64,000 nucleotides of DNA from Hymenopus coronatus. Taxonomy: Eukaryota > Arthropoda > Insecta > Mantodea > Hymenopodidae. Below, one piece after another: positions 54,755 through 64,000 of this stretch. The position numbers and the translations under genes were made by a program. The stretch spans positions 119,671,468 to 119,735,467 of the forward strand of contig CM060888.1 in the NCBI GenBank assembly GCA_030762935.1, in the 5' to 3' direction. The first letter of the stretch is position 1, and each line of letters starts with the position of its first letter. The notes under the pieces are model-generated. The model saw nothing but the letters and a program-made list of their open reading frames with translations. It ran no database searches and was not told where the DNA came from.

Positions 54755-55880
54755 TGAAAACTGTACTAAATAAGTTCAGTGAAAACTACATTAAATCATA
54801 TTTGTAGCATGACAGTGAAAACTGCACTAAATCACATTTTTGAAGTGACAGCAAAAATTGGGCTAAATCATAATTGTGAAGTGGCAGTGAAAACTCAAAT
54901 GAAATCACATTTTTGGCGTAGCAGTGAAAATGAACTAAATTATATTTTTGAAGTGACAGCAAAAACTGAAGTAAAGCATATTTGTGAAGTGACAGTGAAA
55001 ACTTAACTGACTCACTTTATGAAGTGAGAGTGAAAACCAAACAAAATCACATTTGTGAAGTGACAGTGAAAACTCAACTAAACCATGTTTATGAAATGAT
55101 AATGAAAACTGAACTAAATCATATTTGTGAAGTGACAATAAAAACTGAGTTGAATCATATTTGTGACATCAAAAACTAAACTAAATCACATTTGTGAAGT
55201 CAATGAAAATTGAACTAGATCACATTTGTGAAGTGACAGTAAAAACTAAACGAAATCACATTTGTGAAATGAGAGTGAAAACTGAACTAAATCGCATTTT
55301 GGCGTGATAATTAAAACTGAATTAAATTATATCTGTGGAATGAGAGTGAAATCAAAACTAAACCATATTTGTAGCGTGAGAGTGAAAACTGAACTAAATC
55401 AGATTTGTGGCGTGACACTGAAAAGTGAACTAAATCACATTTGTGAAGTGACAGTGAAAAGTTAACTAAATCACATTTGAAAAGCGACAGTGAAATTAAC
55501 TAAATCGCATTTGAAAAGCGACAGTGAAAAATTAACTAAATCACATTTGAAAAGTTACAGTGAAAAGTTAACTAAATCACATTTGAAAAGTGACAGTGAA
55601 AAGTGAACTAAATCACATTTGAAAAGCGACAGTGAAAAGTTAACTAAATCACATTTGAAAAGCGACAGTGAAAAGTTAACTAAATCACATTTGAAAAGTG
55701 ACAGTGAAAAGTTAACTAAATCACATTTGAAAAGTGACATGTGACTTAATCATGTTTGTGAAGTGACAGTTAAAACTGAATTAAATTACATTAAATGAAA
55801 TTAGAGTGAAACAAAATTAAATTACATTAGTAAAGTAAGAGTAAAAATTAAACTAAATCACATTTGTGAAAAAGCACAAA
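54755..55880 (+). repeat. 36-bp minisatellite, about 30 units
   Basis: The unit is approximately GTGAAAACTGAACTAAATCA plus CATTTGTGAAGTGACA. Units are variable at both ends and nearly identical at about 55440-55740, where the variant TTTGAAAAGCGACAGTG dominates. Because 36 is divisible by 3, the minus frame reads a 12-residue repeat (SLFKCDLVNFSL), which is not evidence of a gene. Confidence 0.95.
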
Positions 55881-55889
55881 TTTAATTCG

Positions 55890-56800
55890 AGTTAAGTAAT
55901 GAAAAATGCTGCGAAGGGTTTGTTAAAACCACTTTTCTCATGCAACCAACTCACGGAAAATATATTTATTAAGCATTTCACTGCTGAGCTTTGTCAATGA
56001 TTATAGCCAAGACCTCAAAGAGAGAATAATTGCGGGCAATGAATGTTTCTTTGCCTTGACTACAATGTCATGACAACTGTTGAAACTAAATTGCAGGTCT
56101 ACAATATAATAATTAAACCTGCTGTGTGGTCCGAGAACGATAAAGAACGTTAAACCTACAAAAAATATAATGTAAAAATATAAAACCTGAATAATGACAG
56201 AGTGTATAAAATCATAGTTGGAAAGATGGAAAATAAAAAGTTCACCTAAATGTATGGACCGATAAAGAATAAAAGGGGGTGCAGAATACACAGAAATATG
56301 CATTTCATAAAACACTAGTATAGCAACACTAGTTAAAGCTAAAAGAACGTATAGATGGGCATGCGATTAGGAAAAAAGAAAGAAACTAAAGACACATAAT
56401 CGTATGAGGTGTCCTTTCTGAGTTACTGTCAGTTCATGAGCAACCCAGTGATCTGAAAAAAAAGCTAAATTATTGTTCCTTTTCTCCCACAGTTGTTTGT
56501 TTTATTCAGCAGTTGTTAATAAGTCCTCGTTCGTTGGAAGAACAGAAGCAAATTTTAAAATGCAATACTATAGCCGATTTTTTAACCATGGATGTTGGCC
56601 TTACCGTGCCGCTTGCTCTATCTGAACTGCTATGACAACATGTCGCTAAGGCATTAAATGTTCCAATTGACTCACTTGGAGAAAAAAACGAACGGAGGCT
56701 CAGATATAATATCCGAAGTTCCAGGAAGGTAACAGATCTTTTGAAGACAAAGCGTGGGCGAGAATGCCAACAATTAACTTTAACACCCGCTCTTACTTCA
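55890..56800. other. unassigned sequence
   Basis: A plus frame around 56530-56760 reads VAKALNVPIDSLGEKNERRL followed by more charged text with one stop. It could be decayed coding sequence, but I do not recognise a family. Confidence 0.35.
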
Positions 56801-57285
56801 TGCGCGTCACAGGCGGTGAGGCCAATCTATGAAATGAAATGTTTGGAAAGGAAACGTTCCAGACATATATCCTGTATTTGCCAGTATGAGAACTAAAGAA
56901 AACATGGGGAAAAACTCAGGGAGAACTTTTTGTACTGTTGAACGCCCGCTTTTCTATTTGTGGCATCGCAGGCGATGACTCTGGTGATACATGGAATTAA
57001 GATAGAGCACCGGTGGAATGTGATGGCGGGGGAAACCAGAGAACCCGGAGAAAACCCTCCCCTGCACCTAAAAAATTGCGTTATTTATGGACGCTCTTTA
57101 ACTACTGTGGTTCTCAGCGTCCCATTCTATATTGGGCGTGAAAGACCACTTAATTTTGCTCAGAGGCCTCTCTAGCAAGCTTGAGGTTCTTTTACGTGCC
57201 GTAAATCTGACACGGGACCAATGGCTTTACTTCCCGGGCCGTCTAGTGAGAGACGAGTGGTTTAACCACTCGGCCGGAGGGAGGA
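56800..57285 (-). mobile_element. SINE-B copy plus a diverged partial copy, minus strand
   Basis: The complement of 57063-57280 starts with a tRNA-like CCGGCCGAGTGGTTAAACCA and continues with GGAAGTAAAGCCATTGG, AGAGGCCTCTGAGCAAAATT and GGGACGCTGAGAACCACAG. Positions 56945-57062 carry the 3' domain (complement of GGTTTCCCCCGCCATCACAT). Positions 56800-56930 look like a second, diverged 3' domain. Confidence 0.7.
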
Positions 57286-57785
57286 TGGTCCGCAGATATC
57301 TAGCTCGCTACCCTGGGTTAACAATGAGGTCCATAGAATAATTATTTATCCTTTCACATATGCTTGAAATGCTTGATGCTTAGCATGCAGGCCTAGTTGA
57401 AAGGGATGAATAAGACTACATTTCACCTACTGTTATACATTGACAGAAAAATCTGAAAAAATGATCCGCAAATGTTGTTTTCACTATTACCAATCTTACA
57501 TCAGCTCCTTTGCAATAGATCGATTTTTTGCAATGCATCTAAACAGACTAAATTTTATTCTTATGATCTGTGCTCTGTGGTCTTTATAAAATAGTATATG
57601 TTTCATGACATGTTTGTCATTTTGTGATTAGAAACATGTAAATCATTCATCAGCCACATAAATCATGGCTGATGAATTAGTCCATAATTCCTGTACAATA
57701 AAGACGTACTCTGGAGATGGAGTTCTGTAACATGCTGTACTTGCACTCTTTGTTTACTGTAACAGTTTGTCTTATTCTACTGTTT
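57286..57785. other. unassigned sequence
   Basis: A small inverted or duplicated AATCATGGCTGATGAATTAG-like motif lies near 57640-57685. Otherwise nothing. Confidence 0.4.
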
Positions 57786-57789
57786 TCTT

Positions 57790-58330
57790 CAAACAAATGC
57801 GGGACAATTATGAATTGGGAAGTGAAGCCAAACCATGTGTAAATTTTAAATCTTGAAGGCTTTGTTGAATTATAGTCTGGGGATCATTTTATGACCAAAG
57901 ACTGAAGAATCGCCATGAGGAAAACATAATCTTCATGCAAGATGACGCTCCATCCCGCATGTACACCCCTGCAAAACAATTACGCAGATATTTGGTGACC
58001 GTGTCATCAGTAGGCACTTTCCATTAATGTGGTCAGCCGATCTCCAGATGTGGGGTTACCTAAAGAACGAGTTTTGCTGGCACACACAATAAACCGACTG
58101 CCACTGAAAGATGCCCTGTCCAAAAGAAAGTCCCAATATTCTAAAATATTAGCTACAAAATGTTGGGCATAGTGTCGCAGGCAGAAAGCAAGAGAATGAC
58201 GGGCATCTCCCCAATTTTTTGTGAACCACACTGCTTGCCTAAGATTGTGATTTGTTTCTTATCTCAAGTGCAATAATATTTGTATGGGCTTGAGGTTTGA
58301 GCTTACTTTTGAATGACCCCATGGAATAAG
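57790..58330 (+). pseudogene. mariner/IS630-superfamily transposase C-terminal relic
   Basis: Translation across frames gives NFEGFVEL-like text, then IIFMQDDAPSRMYTPAKQL. The QDDAP block holds the second catalytic Asp of the DDE core. Next are FGDRVISRHFPLMWSADLQ and MWGYLKNEFCW, resembling 'GDRVISRHFPxxWPPRSPDLTPxDFWLWGYLK'. A short deletion removes the residues around the third acidic catalytic position. Further on are ILATKCWA- and MLGIVSQAESKRM-like pieces. It is 5'-truncated and frameshifted. Confidence 0.65.
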
Positions 58331-59208
58331 TACCGAGAACCATTATCAAAAAATAAACTTTGATAAATCAGCGTCGATAGTATAAATCTACAAGCCCATT
58401 GATCAGTATCAAGGATAAATTGCATTATATATACAAAGAAAGTATATCCGTGTTAACAATAAAAGGCACTTATTGTAACAGAACCATTATTCAATTGTAT
58501 GCAAATATAGCTCTAAAAAAGCATTTCCACAGCTTAAGTGCATATCCCACCACTTGTGTCTGCGTTATCACATATTCATAGTTTGCAGTGTCACAGTCAG
58601 AATAAGTGATGTAATTTGTGTCTGGTACTCATTTCTTTGGTATTTTCTGACAAGTTCCCGATTTCTTGCCACGCACACCGTAATATGTGTAGTATTTGGA
58701 GCGTTCGACTGTTGTAAATAAACTCTGCAATTTTAGGATAATCTATCAGTCAGATCTGGTGATCGTTGTTTACATGGTAAATATTCTGCAAGCCTTCTTG
58801 TCAATAGCTTATAGGCCGAAAGAAATTCATGTTCAAGTAACGATTTTTTTCAGGACTATTTTAATTCGCATCATCAAGCTCTTAATGGTAGCGTGACATC
58901 AGTTTAACGTAAACACAAATCAAGAATTAGATGCTATGAATTTTTTGTGCAGCTCTTGTTCCGAGGTTTTAAGCATCCATATAGTTACATGATCGACTGA
59001 CATTTTAATATTGTTACTACAATCACAAAGTTGGACGCAGAGTCTACAACACGTTGACCACATTTTTCAGTAGTTATCGAAAACAAATTTTCCGTCCTAG
59101 CTTGCCTGACATGCTCAGAAGTAACTGGATTGCGTACATTGTGTGCAGATGCGTAGCGTCAATGGATGTGGTTGATGTACTGCATAGTAGTTTACCTTAG
59201 TTTACAAT
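58331..59208. other. unassigned A+T-rich sequence
   Basis: No recognised features. Confidence 0.4.
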
Positions 59209-59215
59209 GTCCTAC

Positions 59216-59439
59216 GACCCACCTGGGTAGTGTGGTGGTAGCGTGTCTTCCTCACATTCTAAAGGTCGTGAGTTCAAATTTTGCTTAGGGTGAGTTACCC
59301 GGATAAAGTTTTTTTCGGGGTTTTCCCTTATCCTGAGAAGACGAATGACTAGTAGCTTTCAGCTCCATGGACCCCGAGATCATTTGAGCATCATTTCACC
59401 AATTTCATTCATCGTCCGATATGACCAAAGTACAAAAAC
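59216..59439 (+). mobile_element. SINE-A copy with 7-bp target duplication
   Basis: The head is GTGTGGTGGTAGCGTGTCTT and the B-box GAGTTCAAATTTTG. The body is GGTGAGTTACCCGGATAAAG ... CATTCATCGTCCGATATGAC. The flanks GTCCTAC (59209-59215 and 59440-59446) are identical. The 3' tail is shorter than in other copies. Confidence 0.8.
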
Positions 59440-59984
59440 GTCCTACTGTATTAATCCTATTGATATAGTCGCTGTTGGGAAGTATATTTTTAAAATGCTT
59501 CCTCAGTGAAATGCTGTTCAGTGTATCGCGCCAGTCATGGAGAAACATCAGTTGATACATTTCCTTAAGGTGCACAGCAACCTTGTCAAATCATGTGCAC
59601 GCGCAGTGGATGTAACGAGGCAGAATACATCTGCTTGATAGGTTAAGATGATTTAAAGTATACTTTTTTTGTTACCTTGCTTAACAGAAGTTAATTTCCT
59701 ACTTTTAACTTCTTATGAACTTATTAGATTACAATATGCAGCATTTTAGAACGGTAATTGTGAGTTAGGCAAAATACACCAAGTAAATCGGTAATACACC
59801 AAAGTATTACACCACAAAATGTATTTTGCTAAAGGCCATCTGCGTTGGTCACTACAAGGCAAACACACGTTGTAGACAGAACGTTCCATTTCGCGCAAAC
59901 CAAATATACCGAATTTGTATTCCAACTGTGGTGCATATATATTAAATGCACGAGCCAAAAGAGTTTCTAAATATAGCATTAAAA

Positions 59985-62900
59985 ATCTGATATGTTCCAC
60001 TCACATGACTTTCTCTAAATCTCTAACAAATTATTGTTAAAAAACTTATTCTTCTGTCTACTTCATAATAATCGATATAAACATTAGCAGAAATTATCCT
60101 AATTACTTGGTTCCTTATTAGTAGAAGGGAAAAAATCTAATGTGTTCCATTCACATGATGTCCTCTAGCTGTCCGGTAAACAAACCTTTTATTTAAAACA
60201 TTAATCTGTTATTTACATTATGTTAACCAAGGTAAATATAAGCAGAATTAGTCTTCTTATTTACTTCCTTGTAAGTAGAAGGGAAATAAGAAAATGCACC
60301 GACTAAAGCGATAGTCTCGTCCTTTAAAAGCATGTCGCTATGTGAAACAATTGAAATTCCAATCTCTATGCTTGCCAGGAATAAACAAACGAGAAAAGGT
60401 TTAGCAAAGTTTAAGTGGCTCAAATTGAAACCAACAATCTCGAAAACTATTAAGTCTACAAAAAAAATGTATATGACATAAATTGTGTTTTAATAAGATT
60501 TTTGTGTAGTAAGTTGTTGAATATCTTTTACAGTTTAACAGTTGTACAAAAGTCAATCAGAATGAAAAGGTCTTCAGAGGCTATTCCCATAAAATTCAAA
60601 TTATACATTTCGTTTGTCATAAGAATATCTTTAAGAATAAGATATTTTAATCAAAATCGTTAGAACCATTTTTGAGAAGATGAAACATTTCGGAAAATGT
60701 TCCATGTAAAGGGTAGTTTGGAAGGGAGGGATTTTCTTGAAAATCTACGTGTCGCATCCTTGGAAAATACCAACTTAAATACCAAGTTTGATATTGAACG
60801 GTCTTTTCGTTTTTGAGCTGAGAGACACACACGCGCGCGTGCGCGGAGGTTATTCTAAAAATCTGATGTGATCCATTCACATGCCTTTCTCTACATCGCT
60901 GTAACAAAGTATCGTTAAAAATATTCTTCTATTTACTTTATGATAATCGAGATAAACGTTAGCAGAAATACTTGCTTCCTTTTAAGTAGGGGGAAAATAA
61001 GGGAATACACTAGGCTAAAACTATAGTCAAATCTTTTAAAAACTGGTTGCCATGTGGATCAAATCCGTTTCTATGCAGGGTCAGGAGTTTACAACTTTCC
61101 GTGTAAAAAAATCTGATGTGTTCCATTCACATGACTTTCTCTACATTTCTGCAAAAAATATTATTAAAAAGCTTATGCTTATATTTACTTCATGCTAATG
61201 AGAAAAAAATTAGCAGAAATAGTCTTATTACTTGCTTCCTTGTAATTAGAAGCGAAATAAGGGATTATCATATGTTAAAGGGCTAGTCAAAAGCTGATTG
61301 CTATGTAACTGAAGTTCCTTTGTTTGTACAGGAGTAGACAAATTCCTGTATGAGAAAAGTATGTTTTTCAAATTTTAAACCAATAACAAGGAATATCTCA
61401 AAAACGGTCAACTCCACGAAAAAAATGTATATAATATAAATTGTGTGTTTTAACGTGCTCTACATTTTATGTGTGGTAAGCTTTTGTCCATCTCTTACGG
61501 TTTAGCAGTTATGCAACATTCCGTAAAATTCACCCAGAATAAAATAAGTCTTTAGAGGCTATACACAGAAAATTCAAGATATACATTTTATTTGTCAGGT
61601 AAATATGATTAATATACGATATTTTAATCGAAATCGTTAGAGCCATTTTTGAGAAAATCAAAATTTTCGAAAAAAAGTTCCACGTAAAGGGTAGTTAGGG
61701 GTGGGGGGGGGGGAGTTTCTTGAAAATCTTTGTGACGCATACTTAGAAGGTGCCAAACTTAAATACTAAGTTAGGTATTCAACGATCTTTTCGTTTTTAA
61801 GTTATGCTGCACACACACACACACGGACATTTTTCTAAAAATTTTTTTTTTATTCAGGGAGTCTCAAAACATTTATTTCCGGTGAAATCTCGGTATTGAA
61901 TTTTTGGGTGCATTACAATATCTTCTCTATACATTGTGCATATAGTACGTGTAGAGAAAGTAAAAAAAGTTTGAGTATTTTATAATATGAAACAAAAAAC
62001 AAGGAATATTTCAGAAATGGACAATTCAACGAAAAAAAGACGTATATGACATAAATTTTGTGTTTTAACATGTTCTACACCTTTTTGTATTAGGTTTTTG
62101 TGTATCTCTTACGATTTATCAATTACATTGAGCAAAATTCATTCAAAATAAAGAGGTCTTTAGAGACTATTCCCAAAAATTCAAGATATACATTTTACTT
62201 GCCATGTTAATAACTTTAATATACGGTATTTTAATCAAAATCGTTACAGCCATTTTTTAGAAAATCAAAATTTTCGAAATCTTTTTCCATGTAAAGGGTA
62301 GTGTGGGTGTGGGTTTTTTTTCTCGAAAGCCTTGTGTCGCATCCCTGGAAGAAACAAACGCTTTATTTGGATACAGGTTACCCTAAAACGTGTATTTCCG
62401 GTGAAATCTCGGTATCGAAGTTTTGGTTGGAATGTAACACCTCTGTACATAGTACGTGTACAGAGTAAAATTTTTCGGAAACACACTATGGACTATAAAC
62501 TATCAATTAGAGTAATCATTGAGCAGCATGACAAGTAGATTAGTAGATAAAAAAAATATCTGATGTGTTCCATTCACATAACTTTCTCTAGCTGTTACAC
62601 AAACAACTTTCCATATAAAAGATTATTAATTATGCTAATTAAGGTAAATATTAGCAGAAATTATCTTATTACTTTTTCCTTGTACGTGGAAGGTACATGA
62701 GCAAATACGCTAAGCTAAATAGATATTCAAAATTTTAACTAAACGTTATCTCCTGTTTGAGAAAAGTTTTAAGTGGTTTAAAATTGATACCAATAACAAG
62801 GAATATCTCAGAGACGGTCATCTCTACAAAACACATATGACATAAATTATGTGTTTTAATAAGATCTAAATTTTTTTTTTGCAGTACATTTTTCTCTTCT

Positions 62901-63355
62901 CTTACGGGTTGACCGTTATATCCTGCAAAACTCATTCAGAATAAAGAGATCTTAAGAGGCTATTCCCAGTAAATTCGAAATATACAGTTCATTTACGATA
63001 TAAATATATGTCTTTTTTTAATCAAAATCGTTAAGAGTCATTTTAAAAAAAAAAACTTTAAAAAATGGTTCCATATAATAGTTAGTTTGTGATGGGGTCC
63101 GGAGGATCTTGAAAATCTTCGTGTTGCATCCTTGAAATATACTAAACTTAAATACCAAGTTATGTTTTTAACGGTCTTTTCGCTTTTGGACTATGCTGTC
63201 CACAGACACACAAGGACCTTTTTCTAAGAAGGTTTTTTCGGACTCAGGGGACCTCAAAACATATTTCCGGTGAAATCTAGACATCGAATTTTTGGTAGAA
63301 TACAATACCTCCTTTGTTCATTGTGCCATTGTACATACGGGCAAGAGAAAGTAAA
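59985..63355 (+). repeat. head-to-tail array of six RptA units or part-units
   Basis: Starts at about 59988, 60132, 60859, 61109, 61964 (5'-truncated) and 62551. The first and third are only about 145 and 250 bp of 5' end before the next unit begins. The copy at 61109-61963 is complete and close to the apparent consensus. New starts always follow an A-run. Confidence 0.85.
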
Positions 63356-63779
63356 AACTAAGCAACACTGGCACATTTGATACGAGCTGTCTGTTTATAG
63401 GTGGAACCAAGGGCTTGCATTTCGTGGCTGAATCAACTAAGAGAGGGAATTTCATTGAATAGCAATATATGATGTGTTATTCAAAGATCACAAGGAAAAG
63501 TCCTCTTCATTTCGTGCTATCTCGCTTTATATCACAACGATCAACAAAATTAGAAAAGAGTTTTGTGAAACACGTTTGTTTCTCTAATATTAGGATAACT
63601 GTGAGAAGTACCTACCGCAATGTGACAACCTTGGAAATTATTGAAGAACGGTCTTTGATTTTACGAATGAAACGCAGATCGTAGATAGAAAACCTAATTA
63701 ACTTTTGCAACAAGCTTTAAATACTCGGATTGTTTTAATTAAAGCATTCGCTATCTTTTTCTTTCGCTCTCAATATTTC

Positions 63780-63821
<42 letters not shown>

Positions 63822-64000
63822 TTAGGCTTCGAAGTGCACACCCTAATTCATATGCCTCTTTACACCATGGCTGTGCGAGTGATGCACAGTCGTTTCTGTA
63901 ATTTTCTCTCCTGTGTGCGGCAAAATGCGCTTGACAACGAGTTGATAATCAAACCGACTTTTGTCTGTGATAAACACGGAGTTGCCTGCCATGCCATTCC
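63356..64000. other. unassigned sequence with a poly-T run
   Basis: A pure T run of about 32 bases at 63785-63816, otherwise nothing recognised. The frame at 63469-63684 has no family signature. Confidence 0.4.

Noticed and set aside
55555..55740. Minus-strand 12-residue repeat protein
   Set aside because: The 36-bp minisatellite yields an open frame by arithmetic. Flanking units are broken and there is no start context.
54755..55880. CRISPR-like array
   Set aside because: The units are contiguous tandem copies with no unique spacers, in eukaryotic DNA.
56530..56760. Possible host exon (VAKALNVPIDSLGEKNERRL)
   Set aside because: It contains a stop, has no splice-site pair I can defend, and no recognised family. 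Left as unassigned.

Overview
The window is non-coding, A+T-rich DNA from a large, repeat-dense animal genome, most likely an arthropod and probably an insect. Three things point that way: the transposon families (mariner-type transposases, non-LTR retrotransposons with RNase H or zinc-knuckle gag domains, many tRNA-derived SINEs), the microsatellites, and the absence of any intact host gene, tRNA or rRNA. I cannot name the order. No open frame resembles an ordinary host protein with exons, and there is nothing bacterial.

The commonest component is one interspersed family of about 0.9-1.1 kb, called RptA here. More than 20 full or partial copies on both strands cover about 17 kb by addition of the intervals. 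It opens with an A-run and TCTGATGTG, carries an internal (CA)n tract, and closes with a hairpin of the form CTTCTCTATA...TATAGAGAAAG plus GTAAAAA. Copies lie at 1-957, 2.7-5.3, 13.0-15.1, 15.8-17.2, 17.6-17.8/22.5-22.8, 26.2-28.6, 29.2-32.4, 33.5-34.6, 43.2-44.1, 45.6-45.9 and 60.0-63.4 kb. The last stretch is a dense head-to-tail array. I do not recognise the family and see no coding capacity in it.

The best-preserved element is a CR1/L2-like non-LTR retrotransposon at 17761-22529, inserted in an RptA copy and flanked by the 8-bp duplication TGATACAG. Its ORF reads: 2A-like motif (VEINPGP), PHD-like Cys/His zinc finger, coiled coil, SGNH esterase, six 19-residue repeats, AP-type endonuclease, reverse transcriptase. 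It has two in-frame stops and several frameshifts. A SINE fragment is fused to its 5' end inside the same duplication. A 334-bp SINE with its own 12-bp duplication sits in its 3' UTR.

Older remnants surround it: an RNase H domain (7.1-7.6 kb), gag-like ORF1 relics (about 23 and 42 kb), RT C-terminal pieces (49.1 and 51.1-51.7 kb), a near full-length mariner (40.6-41.7 kb) and two transposase pieces (44.3 and 57.8 kb). Structural or RNA-like items are a hammerhead-ribozyme-like motif (25323-25388, with a degenerate relative near 2.4 kb), a 5S-rRNA-derived SINE (13030-13516), a head-to-head tRNA-like palindrome (5.4-5.7 kb), a 31-bp-arm hairpin (51.8 kb) and a 36-bp minisatellite of about 1.1 kb (54.76-55.88 kb). 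Unassigned stretches are listed as such.
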